Below, in pieces: positions 48,280 through 57,143 of a DNA stretch of 64,000 nt. The notes under the pieces are model-generated. The model searched no databases, had not been told where the DNA came from, and worked only from the letters and a program-made list of their open reading frames with translations. The DNA comes from Paenibacillus agilis (GTDB lineage Bacteria > Bacillota > Bacilli > Paenibacillales > Paenibacillaceae). The first letter of the stretch is position 1. Every line of letters starts with the position of its first letter. The stretch spans positions 1 through 64,000 of the forward strand of contig NZ_VNJK01000003.1 of NCBI RefSeq assembly GCF_007786455.1, written 5' to 3'. Made by a program: the position numbers and the translations under genes.

Positions 48280-48975
48280 TTATCTGCGTTCAATTGAGGG
48301 TTGTTTATTCAAATACTCGATAAGGCGACGTTGCCGACTAGTAGCTCCTGCAACAAGAATACCTAATCCATATTGCTTTGCCACGTGATAATAAGACAAA
48401 GGAAGTTCTGTTTGTTGCAAGAAATCTTCCACGGCCGTTAGAACACCGTTGCGTGCTCCGCCTTCTGTAATTGCATTGCAAAATGATGCGTTCATTCCAT
48501 CCTCTGTAAGTTGGGAATGCCCACGTCTTACACCAAGATTGGCGTATTCGTGGCGGAATGTCTCTGGAATAGTCTCAGGAAAGTAATACATATCTCTACG
48601 CGCATAAGGCCATTCCACGTCATGAAAAAGAACGACAGGAAACGGATCTATTTTCGTTAGCAATTGAAGCTCATGATAAACCGTGTACCAGTTATGATCG
48701 CCATCAATAAGCACGACATCACATTGTTCGATCTTTGGAAGTGCATGCAAACTTATATCTAAAAGTGGCTGAAATCGTTCTCCATGTTGTTCTTGTACAG
48801 CTTGGACATCGAACATAGGGGATGGATCGATAATCGTAAGGCGACGGCGGCTAAATGAAATATAACGCAGCAAATTGTGCGTATTCCATCCTTGGGCACT
48901 GCCAATCTCAACGATGTGGCGTGGTCGGAGAAGGCGAAGAATTGGATGTATATATCCTTCCCAGAAATATTTCAA
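48280..48975 (-). CDS. Class I SAM-dependent methyltransferase
   Basis: 231 residues from TTG 48975, eight bases after AGGAGG; a GTG at 48981 is also possible but very close to that site. The SAM-binding motif I is VEIGSAQGWNTHNLL near the N-terminus; VVLIDGDHNWYTVYHEL is the post-II acid region typical of the Methyltransf_24 group. It is soluble and unlinked to a biosynthetic cluster. The substrate is unknown; relatives often act in surface-glycan or secondary metabolism. Confidence 0.82.
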   Translation of the reverse strand: MKYFWEGYIHPILRLLRPRHIVEIGSAQGWNTHNLLRYISFSRRRLTIIDPSPMFDVQAVQEQHGERFQPLLDISLHALPKIEQCDVVLIDGDHNWYTVYHELQLLTKIDPFPVVLFHDVEWPYARRDMYYFPETIPETFRHEYANLGVRRGHSQLTEDGMNASFCNAITEGGARNGVLTAVEDFLQQTELPLSYYHVAKQYGLGILVAGATSRQRRLIEYLNKQPSIERR

Positions 48976-49124
48976 CGTCACAGCCTCCTTCTCCTAATGA
49001 TGATTGCCCTAGGTATTTATAAGGTAACGGGAAAGAGAAGCTAATGTAGGATCAGCATTTACGGAATATCGTATGTTGGAACTCACTTATTGGTGTAAGT
49101 AATGAATGAGACATGTAGGGTAAC

Positions 49125-49148
49125 CCCCACAAACTATTCGTGGGGGTG
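49125..49148. repeat. Hairpin between the methyltransferase and the small orphan gene
   Basis: CCCCCAC / GTGGGGG with a ~9-nt loop. No T-run on either side, so it is not a classical terminator, though it lies at the 3' end of the minus-strand gene above 49223. Confidence 0.45.
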
Positions 49149-49222
49149 TATGAAATAGGAACGTAAGATATGTCAATTGGTAACGATTGAACAGCAAGAA
49201 ACGGCAACTGAAGCGATTGATT

Positions 49223-49666
49223 CTAGCTTCTTGTTTTAACAGCCAGCCCACTAAACGAAATTGGGCCGACAATAACGGCTTTTGTGTTAGCGGTTTGATT
49301 TTCCGCGGTTACCGTGTAAACATGGCTGCCTGATTTAACATTTCTATCGATGGCTTGGAAGGTAACGATATAGTTCTGCTCAGAACCAGATGATTCAATC
49401 CCTTGGAGCGTATTATAAATTTCTCGTCCATCACGGAAGATTCTAAAGAGGACTTGAGCAATTCCGGTAACACCTCTGACACCGACAGATGCTACTAATT
49501 CAACTCGATTGGGTTGAGATTTGACAGATGGGATTCTAATTCGAATTGTCGCCAACTGTGTTCTTCCTGGTGAACGTCTAATCGTAGTTGCACTTCCTAG
49601 GTTAAATCTACTCCTCGGCTGCGAGGTAGCTTTATCCAGAATACGCACCGCACTTACCAAACCCAA
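49223..49666 (-). CDS. Small hypothetical protein, probably beta-rich
   Basis: 147 residues from TTG 49666, nine bases after AGGAG on the minus strand (a TTG at 49675 directly abuts that site). The N-terminal ~40 residues are Arg/Ser-rich, then comes a run of alternating hydrophobic strands (VELVASVGVRGVTGIAQVLF, HVYTVTAENQ) resembling a beta-sandwich. No signal peptide, no cysteines. I do not recognise the family; spore-surface or exosporium-type proteins are one possibility but this is a guess. Confidence 0.6.
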   Translation of the reverse strand: MGLVSAVRILDKATSQPRSRFNLGSATTIRRSPGRTQLATIRIRIPSVKSQPNRVELVASVGVRGVTGIAQVLFRIFRDGREIYNTLQGIESSGSEQNYIVTFQAIDRNVKSGSHVYTVTAENQTANTKAVIVGPISFSGLAVKTRS

Positions 49667-49872
49667 ATGAATCAACTCCTCAGTAATTGATAGTTTAAAA
49701 TATGTTAAATAGAAAAAGAGTGATTGGACGATTCAAATTCAGGCTTGCACACATTAGGCAGTAATTATGGAGTTGTTTTTTTGGATTTGTTTATGTAAAA
49801 TAAGGAAAACCACTATTATTCAATGATTACTACTGAATGATAATGGTATCCTGATTGAGGTTGGAGAAATAG

Positions 49873-50205
49873 ATGAAGGAAATTGTTCAATTTAAAAAGG
49901 GAGTACTTGGTTTATGTGCTATGTTGCTCATCCAAGAGAGGGATCGTTATGGGTTTGAGCTAGCGCAAACCATATCCAAGCATGTAGAAGTAGCAGAAGG
50001 GGCTATATACCCGGTGCTGCGCAGGCTTGTTGCCGATGGCCATTGCTCCACTTATTTGCAGGAATCAACAGAAGGGCCGCCGCGCAAATATTATCGTCTT
50101 ACGCCAGAGGGTAAGTTTTATATGGAACAGCTAGTCCGTGAATGGGGCGTATTTGCTTCCAATATTAATAGGTTAATCGAATCATACGAGACGGAGGTTG
50201 AATGA
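49873..50205 (+). CDS. PadR-family transcriptional regulator
   Basis: 110 residues, a winged helix: GVLGLCAMLLIQERDRYGFELAQTI and the AEGAIYPVLRRLVADG recognition region, with PPRKYYRLTPEG as the wing. GGAG lies upstream. It overlaps the next gene by 4 bases. In many Bacillota a PadR gene is paired with a DUF1700/DUF4097 membrane gene that it controls in response to envelope stress; the same pairing is seen here. Confidence 0.92.
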   Translation: MKEIVQFKKGVLGLCAMLLIQERDRYGFELAQTISKHVEVAEGAIYPVLRRLVADGHCSTYLQESTEGPPRKYYRLTPEGKFYMEQLVREWGVFASNINRLIESYETEVE

Positions 50206-51512
50206 TGAACAAGCAAGAGTATTTGGCATTGTTACGATTCTATTCTCAACAGCTAGCACCAGAGGTACAATCTGATCTTATATCTGAAGTGGAGGCTCAT
50301 TTTATATATGGTGAGCAGCAGGGCAAGACGGAGGAGCAAATCGCAGAGGAGCTTGGTGATCCGATTGAAATGGCGAAAGAAACGGTAGGTCCTACCTACA
50401 AGGCCCCGGACTTATCTGCCTTTCAAGAAATGAATCGAACGGACGACGAACCACGACATTATTCTTATTCCTACTCTAATAATTATTCTAGTTATTCTGC
50501 TGAGGAGTATCCGCCTCAGAACCTAGGCCAGCCGAAAGCTAAGAAATCTTTGCTTGCTCTTTTATCGGCATTTACTCTTATCGTGGTGGGTGGAGGTCTA
50601 TTAGTATCCATCGGTATTGATCGGTTTATAGATGGACCTAATGAAAAAGTAGTAGCCTCATCAACAGTTGAATCGATATTAGAGGATGTTGATAAGCAAT
50701 TTGAAAAATTGGAAGATTTAGAGGATATAGTAGAAGCTTCAACTACTTTCGCTTGGGATGAAGAGAACTATGATTTCGAAGGTAGCAACTATGAGGGTGT
50801 AATACATATGGGAAATTCGCCAGCTTGGAAGGATCTTATTATTGATACGGATCTTGGTCAAGTCGACATTCAGTTCAAACAAGGGGATCGCAATGAGATT
50901 GCTTGGAAAGCTTTTACGGCACCTAGTGTAGGAGAACTGATGGAAGCTACCCAGCTTAAAAATGAACAAATCATTTTTGAGTTAGATGAATCAGGTATGT
51001 ACGATAATTATCGTTATTCTTTTGTTGTTACTTTGCAGGACGATTTTGAACTCCGCAAACTACAGCTTGAACAGGAGTTAGGAGATATCAATCTTAAGGG
51101 TGGTAAGTTCGAGAAAATTGAGCTCCAAATGGATAATGGTATATTGCGTGCTAGCGATATCGTCAGTGGTTCTATGAACGTAGAATTGGATAATGGTTCT
51201 ACTGAATTTGAGAGAATCGCTTCTCCCATTAAGCTAGAATCTGATAATGGCGAAATAAAAATTTTGGAATCGACACATCCTGTAAATATTAAACTTGATT
51301 TAGGTAGTGTGGATCTTGGGATGAAGCAGCCCCATGATGTTGATGTGAAGTCGGATATGGGCGCGATCCAAATTGAGGTTCCACAAGGAGCTAAAGGAAA
51401 GTATGAGGCCAAATCCGGATTGGGTGACGTGAAAGTTCCTGTATCAGACGATAATGGAACATTCCGTGTGAGCGCTAAAACAGATGCAGGGACGATTATT
51501 ATAAAAGAGTAG
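50202..51512 (+). CDS. DUF1700 (HAAS) / DUF4097 membrane protein
   Basis: 436 residues. The N-terminal DUF1700/HAAS signalling domain (about 1-65) contains LISEVEAHFIYGEQQGKTEEQIAEELGDP. A Tyr/Ser-rich stretch precedes one membrane segment (LLALLSAFTLIVVGGGLLVSIG, about 110-132). The outer C-terminal part (about 200-436) is a repetitive beta-helix DUF4097 'putative adhesin' domain with repeated (L/M)DNG / SDNG / SDMG turns. It likely acts in envelope-stress sensing together with the PadR protein. Exact function unknown. Confidence 0.87.
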   Translation: MMNKQEYLALLRFYSQQLAPEVQSDLISEVEAHFIYGEQQGKTEEQIAEELGDPIEMAKETVGPTYKAPDLSAFQEMNRTDDEPRHYSYSYSNNYSSYSAEEYPPQNLGQPKAKKSLLALLSAFTLIVVGGGLLVSIGIDRFIDGPNEKVVASSTVESILEDVDKQFEKLEDLEDIVEASTTFAWDEENYDFEGSNYEGVIHMGNSPAWKDLIIDTDLGQVDIQFKQGDRNEIAWKAFTAPSVGELMEATQLKNEQIIFELDESGMYDNYRYSFVVTLQDDFELRKLQLEQELGDINLKGGKFEKIELQMDNGILRASDIVSGSMNVELDNGSTEFERIASPIKLESDNGEIKILESTHPVNIKLDLGSVDLGMKQPHDVDVKSDMGAIQIEVPQGAKGKYEAKSGLGDVKVPVSDDNGTFRVSAKTDAGTIIIKE

Positions 51513-51670
51513 GCTGGAATTCTGGAAATACATATTATAACCAAGCATGCGGAATGTATGGACAAATTGCTTCCATTTTGTAATGATACGTGTATGACAA
51601 ATACACACCTAGCCATGGTGTGCCTAATACAGCTCGCAATTTGATTACATGACTGAAGGGAAGAACGAAC

Positions 51671-52504
51671 ATGGCAGCAATAAAACCAATTCGTAAAGTA
51701 TTAACATTGGCAGGTTCTGATACTAGTGGTGGCGCAGGTATCCAAGCTGATTTGAAAACATTTCAGGAGCGCGGCGTATTTGGTATGACCGCTCTAACAA
51801 CGGTTGTAACCATGGACCCTGACAAAGAATGGGCGCATGGTGTGTTTCCAATAGCACTATCGACAGTGGAAGAACAATTGAAAACGATTCTTTCCATCGG
51901 TGTAGACGGCATGAAGACAGGTATGCTTGGTTCCATCGACATTATTGAGCTTGCTGCACGTATCATTGAAAAGCACAACATTCCTAACGTTGTTGTCGAT
52001 CCGGTTATGATCTGCAAAGGCCAAGATGAGGCTCTGCACCCAGAGACAAATGATGCATTGCGTGATATCCTCGTACCTAAGGCTACGGTTGTAACGCCAA
52101 ACTTGTTTGAAGCGGCACAATTAGCAGGTACAGGACCGATCAAATCGCTAGACGATATGAAGCAAGCTGCAGCACGTATTCAAGAACTAGGTGCGAAATA
52201 CGTTGTGGTGAAGGGCGGATCGAAGATTGGTTTGCCAACTTCTGTAGACGTTGTATATGACGGCAGCACGTTTGAAATTCTTGAAGCAGATCGTATCGAA
52301 ACGACGTATACGCACGGTGCAGGCTGCACATACTCTGCAGCAATTGCAGCAGAATTGGCTAAAGGCTTCACAGTACAAGAAAGTATGGCAGCAGCTAAGC
52401 GCTTCATTACGGAAGCTATTCGTCATTCCTTCGCACTTAATCAGTACGTTGGACCATTGCGCCACAATGCCTTACGCTTGACTGAGCATGGGGAAGAGCA
52501 ATAA
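51671..52504 (+). CDS. pdxK: Pyridoxine/pyridoxal kinase (ThiD-like, PdxK)
   Basis: 277 residues, ribokinase fold. VLTLAGSDTSGGAGIQADLKTFQ at the N-terminus, DPVMICKG in the middle, and the ATP/anion-hole motif THGAGCTYSAAIAAELA near 216. It resembles B. subtilis PdxK, which phosphorylates pyridoxal and can also act on hydroxymethylpyrimidine; ThiD is the alternative call. No thi genes are adjacent. GAAGGGAAG precedes the ATG. Confidence 0.88.
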   Translation: MAAIKPIRKVLTLAGSDTSGGAGIQADLKTFQERGVFGMTALTTVVTMDPDKEWAHGVFPIALSTVEEQLKTILSIGVDGMKTGMLGSIDIIELAARIIEKHNIPNVVVDPVMICKGQDEALHPETNDALRDILVPKATVVTPNLFEAAQLAGTGPIKSLDDMKQAAARIQELGAKYVVVKGGSKIGLPTSVDVVYDGSTFEILEADRIETTYTHGAGCTYSAAIAAELAKGFTVQESMAAAKRFITEAIRHSFALNQYVGPLRHNALRLTEHGEEQ

Positions 52505-52555
52505 GAAAGCCCTAATGAAGGAGACAAGCTTCAAGGAATCGCAAAGCTACAGAGC

Positions 52556-52584
52556 TTGTAACCTTTTGAAGGATATGGTACAAT
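52556..52584 (+). promoter_or_regulatory. Promoter of secG
   Basis: TTGTAA and TACAAT separated by exactly 17 bp. Confidence 0.8.
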
Positions 52585-52654
52585 AAAAACACTGTTTTTA
52601 TAGGCTTATCTCTTTCGAATTATGATGTGATAGGCAACCTTAGGAGGTGGAAGC

Positions 52655-52891
52655 ATGGAAGGATTTTTGACTGTATTGCTTGTTATTTTTTCAATCGGAT
52701 TGATTTGCACGGTACTTCTACAACAAGGGAAGAGTGCGGGTCTAGCGGGCGCCATCTCCGGCGGTGCTGAACATTTATTTGGAAAGACGAAAGCACGCGG
52801 AGCTGAGTTGTTCTTGCAGCGTTTGACGATGGGATTGGCAGCTGGATTCTTTATTTTGTCCCTTGTCGTTGCTTATTTCATGAAGAACTAA
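52655..52891 (+). CDS. secG: Preprotein translocase subunit SecG
   Basis: 78 residues, two membrane segments around the conserved cytoplasmic loop LLQQGKSAGLAGAISGGAEHLFGK. It joins SecYE in the export channel. AGGAGG precedes the ATG. Its position before rnr and smpB is conserved in Bacillota. It has its own promoter and terminator here. Confidence 0.95.
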   Translation: MEGFLTVLLVIFSIGLICTVLLQQGKSAGLAGAISGGAEHLFGKTKARGAELFLQRLTMGLAAGFFILSLVVAYFMKN

Positions 52892-52909
52892 TACATGACA
52901 TATAAGAAG

Positions 52910-52943
52910 CCTTAATCCGATTAGATCGGGTTAAGGTTTTTTT
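52910..52943 (+). terminator. Terminator of secG
   Basis: Stem CCTTAATCCGAT / ATCGGGTTAAGG (one wobble), 3-nt loop, T7. Confidence 0.92.
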
Positions 52944-53292
52944 ATGCTATGAAAAGGCTATGAAGGCGTGCAAAAATGGATTCATCACATGTAAATAATG
53001 AGTGGTTGAATGATTAAGCATGTATAATAGAATTGATATAATTCTCCGTGAGGTATGATGCAGTGAGTGAATGGGAACAATCATCACAGTTGCGTGTACC
53101 ACTAGGGGTACATTTTGAATGCTGCATTGAATGAATCAAGATGAGATATGGCTAGTTAAACGATCCCGTGCATTCGTCTTTTTATAAGCTTTATACCATT
53201 CGCCGGGATGGCTGCATTTGATTTCGTGTATACTAGGTTATATATGAATATACTTGTGGAAGTTGATGGAGCAAGTGTGAGGTGAACAACAG
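52944..53292. other. secG-rnr intergenic region
   Basis: 349 bp. I see GTGAGG as the ribosome site of rnr and a TATACT near 53227 without a convincing -35. No coding sequence or stable structure is evident. Confidence 0.4.
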
Positions 53293-56200
53293 ATGATAAC
53301 GGCACAGCAGATATTAGAATTTATGCAGGAAACAGCATACAAACCGATGACGTATCAGGAGCTGGAAAAGCATTTTGAGATTGAGGATGCTAAGGAGTTT
53401 AAGGCTTTTCTGAAGACGTTGAACGAATTGGAAAATTCGGGACATATCATTCGAACACGCACGGATCGCTATGGGGTGCCAGAACGAATGAATTTGCTGC
53501 GCGGCCGCTTGCAGGCCCATGCAAAAGGCTTCGGGTTTTTAATCCCAGAAGAGACAGGCCATCCGGACGTATATATTCATGCGAATGATCTTCAGTCCGC
53601 GATGAATGGAGATACCATCCTCGTTCGTGTGACGAACAAAGGCCATGATGGTGCTCGTTTGGAAGGGGAGATTGTCCGTATTGTAAAACGGGCAGTTGAG
53701 CAAGTTGTAGGTGTATTTCAGAATCATGAGTCATTTGGTTTTGTTGTACCCGATGATCGTCGGATCAATCGCGACATCTTTATTGCTCGTGAAGCGATGG
53801 CAGGAGCGGTAAGTGGACAGAAGGTAGTTGTCCGTATTGTCAGCTATCCAGAAGGGCGAACAGCAGCTCAAGGGGAAGTTATAGAAGTCCTTGGACACAA
53901 AAATGATCCAGGTGTGGACATTCTATCCGTAATTCGCAAGCATCAATTGCCAGAAGCATTCCCAGATGAAGTAATGGCAGAAGCGGAAGCGGTGCCGGAT
54001 TCCATTTCGGAAGAGGAAATTATTAGCCAAGGCCGTCGGGACTTGCGCGGATTCAATATTGTGACAATTGATGGTGAAGATGCGAAGGACTTGGATGACG
54101 CTGTTTATGTGGAGCGTCTAGAGAATGGAAACTACAAGCTGGGCGTGCACATCGCTGATGTAGGCTATTATGTACAAGAAGGCTCTGCCTTGGATCGTGA
54201 AGCGTACGCGCGCGGCTGTAGTGTGTATCTCGTTGATCGTGTTATTCCGATGCTGCCGCATCGATTATCGAACGGGATTTGCTCCTTGCATCCGCATGTG
54301 GATCGCTTAACGCTGTCCTGCGAAATGGAATTTGATGCAGAAGCGAAAGTGGTTCGGCATGATGTATTTCCGAGTGTGATTCGCTCGGTGGAACGGATGA
54401 CGTACAATAATGTCCGTAAAATTGTTGAGGATCAGGATCCAGAACTGTGTGAGCGTTACTCTTACCTTGTCGATAACTTCATGTTAATGAAGGAACTGGC
54501 GATGAAGCTGCGTGGCAAACGTATGCGCCGCGGTGCAATTGACTTTGACTTCCAAGAGTCGAAGGTCATTGTAGATGAGGAAGGCAAAGCAATCGATATT
54601 GTGAAGCGTGAGCGTTCGATCGCGGAGCAAATTATTGAGGAGTTCATGCTTGCGGCAAATGAGACAGTAGCTGAGCATTTCCATTGGCTTCGCGTACCGT
54701 TCTTGTACCGAATCCATGAAGATCCGGACAGTGAGAAGCTGTTGACGTTTATGTCATTCGCAGCGAACTTTGGTTATGCGGTACGCGGTAAAGGCAATTC
54801 GGTTCATCCGCGCGCGCTGCAATCGTTGCTAGAAGAAATTCAAGGAACGCGTGAGCAGACCGTTATTAGTACGATGATGCTTCGTTCGATGCGTCAAGCG
54901 AAATATGATGCGGAAAGTACAGGCCACTTTGGCTTGGCGGCGGAATTCTATTCCCACTTTACGTCACCGATTCGCCGTTATCCGGACTTGGTTATCCATC
55001 GAATTATTCGTGAAGTAGCCGATAGTGGAGGCTCTTTGACACAGAAGCGTCATGAGCTGCTGCATGCGCGCATGCCTGACGTTGCTCAGCAATCATCTGA
55101 GCGAGAGCGGGTTGCGGTAGACGCGGAACGTGATACAGAGCAATTGAAGAAAGCGGAGTTCATGCTTGATAAAGTCGGGGAAGAGTTCGACGGGATTATC
55201 AGCAGCGTAACGAATTTCGGTATGTTTATTGAGCTTGAAAATACGGTCGAGGGTTTAATCCGTTTGAGCGATTTGTCGGATGACTACTACCATTTCCATG
55301 AACAGCATATGATGCTGCTTGGTGAGCGGACAGCCCGAATGTTCCGTATCGGTGACGAAATACGTATTGTGGTTGCAAACGTCAATATGGAGGACCATAC
55401 GATTGACTTTGCACTAGTTGGTCAAGCTCAACGCTTTGGCAGCGGACGCCAAGGCCGTGAATTCGGCTTTGAGCGCAAGAAGCGCGGTCGCGGAGAGAAC
55501 CGTGATGTTGGACGTGGCGGCCGCGAGTCTGGCCGCGGTGGACAAGGCGGTCGTGGAGATAGAGCTGGCAGCGGCGGACACAGTGGCCGCGGCGGCGAAG
55601 CGAGTGGCGGCACAGGCCGAGATGGACGCCGAGGCCAAGCAGGCGGAGCTAACGCAGGTCGCGGTGGACAAGGCGGTCGTGGAGATAGAGCTGGCAGTGG
55701 CGGACAAAGTGGCCGCAGTGGCGAAGCACGTGGTGGAGCTGCAAGAGATGGACGTCGTGGCCGCGATGGCGGAGTTTACGGCGGAGGACGTGGCGATCGT
55801 CATGATGCCGGTCGCGGTGGTCAGGGACAGGGACAAGGCGGTCGCAATGAACGCTTTGGTCGTGGTGATGATCAACGCGGTGGTAAAGGACGTCGTGATC
55901 ACAATGACGGTCGAGATGGTCGTCTGCACGCGCGCAATGGACGAGGAGACGGGCACGGACCTGGAGCTGCTGAGCTGGATAATCAGGGAGGACGCTTCTT
56001 GTACGCTGGTGGTTCTACTCAACAAGGCGGATCCGGTCGCAATGCTGGACGTCACGGATATCAAGATGGATTTAATGATGCGTGGGGTTCAAGCAATCAA
56101 GATGGCAAACAGCATGATCACGAAGCTGGCGGCGCAAGACGCGAAGAAGAGGTATGGTATAACCAAGGGGAATGGCGTGAGCGCAATAAGCGCGGCCGCA

Positions 56201-56694
56201 ATGGCCGCGAGAGAGGCCAGTCCAATATTAACCCTTATGCTAAACCATCCCAACGTCAACGCGGTCAAGGTGGCATTACCTTTGGCAACAATGAAGCGAG
56301 TGCTCGCGACAATGGGCGTAAGGAAAGAACAGATGCTCATGATGATGCGAACTGGGTAGATCGCCTTGTGAAAGATGCAGAGCGTGAGTCTGGCAGCAAT
56401 CGCTTTGATTTTGGATCTGGCAAAGGTGGATATGGTCGTTCACGGGGTTCCTCTTCAACTGGCCAAGAGGGCGGTAGAGACTCAGGCTTTGACCGAGGTG
56501 GTGACTACCGTTCAGGTCGTGGTCAACTAGGCGGCGGCAAGCGCGGCAGACGCAGTATATCTGAAAGTGGTGTATTCGTCGGTGAGGATTCGCCTCAAGC
56601 CGCACGTAATCGTTCTGGTGATGCAGAGCAGGCGGCACATAAGCGCGGTAAGTCGAAAAACAACACGGCAAAGTTCGTGCGGAAGAAGCGATAA
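53293..56694 (+). CDS. rnr: Ribonuclease R with a very long RG/RGG-rich C-terminal tail
   Basis: 1133 residues; B. subtilis RNase R has about 780. Order: N-terminal winged helix (about 1-70), cold-shock domains (about 70-230), the RNB exonuclease domain (about 250-580) with DGEDAKDLDDAVYV carrying the catalytic/metal aspartates, an S1 domain (about 630-712, GEEFDGIISSVTNFGMFIEL), and then ~420 residues dominated by Gly, Arg, Asp, Ser and Gln (RGG, GRGG, GGRGD), ending in Lys/Arg. It degrades structured RNA 3' to 5' and works with SmpB/tmRNA, both encoded downstream. The tail includes a 42-residue tandem duplication. It should be disordered and RNA-binding. Confidence 0.95.
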   Translation: MITAQQILEFMQETAYKPMTYQELEKHFEIEDAKEFKAFLKTLNELENSGHIIRTRTDRYGVPERMNLLRGRLQAHAKGFGFLIPEETGHPDVYIHANDLQSAMNGDTILVRVTNKGHDGARLEGEIVRIVKRAVEQVVGVFQNHESFGFVVPDDRRINRDIFIAREAMAGAVSGQKVVVRIVSYPEGRTAAQGEVIEVLGHKNDPGVDILSVIRKHQLPEAFPDEVMAEAEAVPDSISEEEIISQGRRDLRGFNIVTIDGEDAKDLDDAVYVERLENGNYKLGVHIADVGYYVQEGSALDREAYARGCSVYLVDRVIPMLPHRLSNGICSLHPHVDRLTLSCEMEFDAEAKVVRHDVFPSVIRSVERMTYNNVRKIVEDQDPELCERYSYLVDNFMLMKELAMKLRGKRMRRGAIDFDFQESKVIVDEEGKAIDIVKRERSIAEQIIEEFMLAANETVAEHFHWLRVPFLYRIHEDPDSEKLLTFMSFAANFGYAVRGKGNSVHPRALQSLLEEIQGTREQTVISTMMLRSMRQAKYDAESTGHFGLAAEFYSHFTSPIRRYPDLVIHRIIREVADSGGSLTQKRHELLHARMPDVAQQSSERERVAVDAERDTEQLKKAEFMLDKVGEEFDGIISSVTNFGMFIELENTVEGLIRLSDLSDDYYHFHEQHMMLLGERTARMFRIGDEIRIVVANVNMEDHTIDFALVGQAQRFGSGRQGREFGFERKKRGRGENRDVGRGGRESGRGGQGGRGDRAGSGGHSGRGGEASGGTGRDGRRGQAGGANAGRGGQGGRGDRAGSGGQSGRSGEARGGAARDGRRGRDGGVYGGGRGDRHDAGRGGQGQGQGGRNERFGRGDDQRGGKGRRDHNDGRDGRLHARNGRGDGHGPGAAELDNQGGRFLYAGGSTQQGGSGRNAGRHGYQDGFNDAWGSSNQDGKQHDHEAGGARREEEVWYNQGEWRERNKRGRNGRERGQSNINPYAKPSQRQRGQGGITFGNNEASARDNGRKERTDAHDDANWVDRLVKDAERESGSNRFDFGSGKGGYGRSRGSSSTGQEGGRDSGFDRGGDYRSGRGQLGGGKRGRRSISESGVFVGEDSPQAARNRSGDAEQAAHKRGKSKNNTAKFVRKKR
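55541..55792 (+). repeat. Tandem 126-bp duplication inside rnr
   Basis: The unit starting at 55541 recurs at 55667, exactly 126 bp (42 codons) later, with a few substitutions. It encodes the GGQGGRGDRAGSGG block twice (near residues 750 and 792). The reading frame is kept. Confidence 0.85.
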
Positions 56695-57143
56695 CAGCAA
56701 ACGCTGTATATTTTTCGATGTATGATTAGTGCTTAGTATGCTGCTGCTTGCAGCAAGGGATCAGTGAAATGTCTGCTCCAATGTTGGTAAAATGGACGTT
56801 CACTAATTTATCTCCTCACTCATGCATCGATTGACAGTGTCTTAATTAGATTGATGCAGATTGTTTTCGGGTATATAGTTAGTGACCTTAAGTAATAAGA
56901 TGATTGATGTGAAGAACCTTCTGTTCCACTTCTGTCGTGGTGTCGAAGGTTCTTTGCATATCGTTATAAGCTTTTTATGTATGCAGGAAATACAATGAAA
57001 ATGTTGAAAGTCTTATGAACAACCTAGTGACTGTCTGTTTAAAGTAATACAGATGCTAAATAATTAAAGGTATTAACCATTACGATCATATATATGGATG
57101 CAATTATACATATAATAAGAGTGAGGAAAGGAGCGATGCAGCA
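56695..57143. other. rnr-mgtC intergenic region
   Basis: 449 bp without a gene. The main feature is a hairpin at 56912-56954: AAGAACCTTC / GAAGGTTCTT with an inner CCAC / GTGG, followed by TTTGC, perhaps the rnr terminator. The remaining AT-rich sequence shows no recognisable riboswitch. Confidence 0.5.

Noticed and set aside
55418-56359. A 313-codon plus-strand frame overlapping the RNase R tail
   Set aside because: The GC-rich RGG repeats keep alternative frames open; the Ala/Val-rich product has no domain and lies wholly inside rnr.
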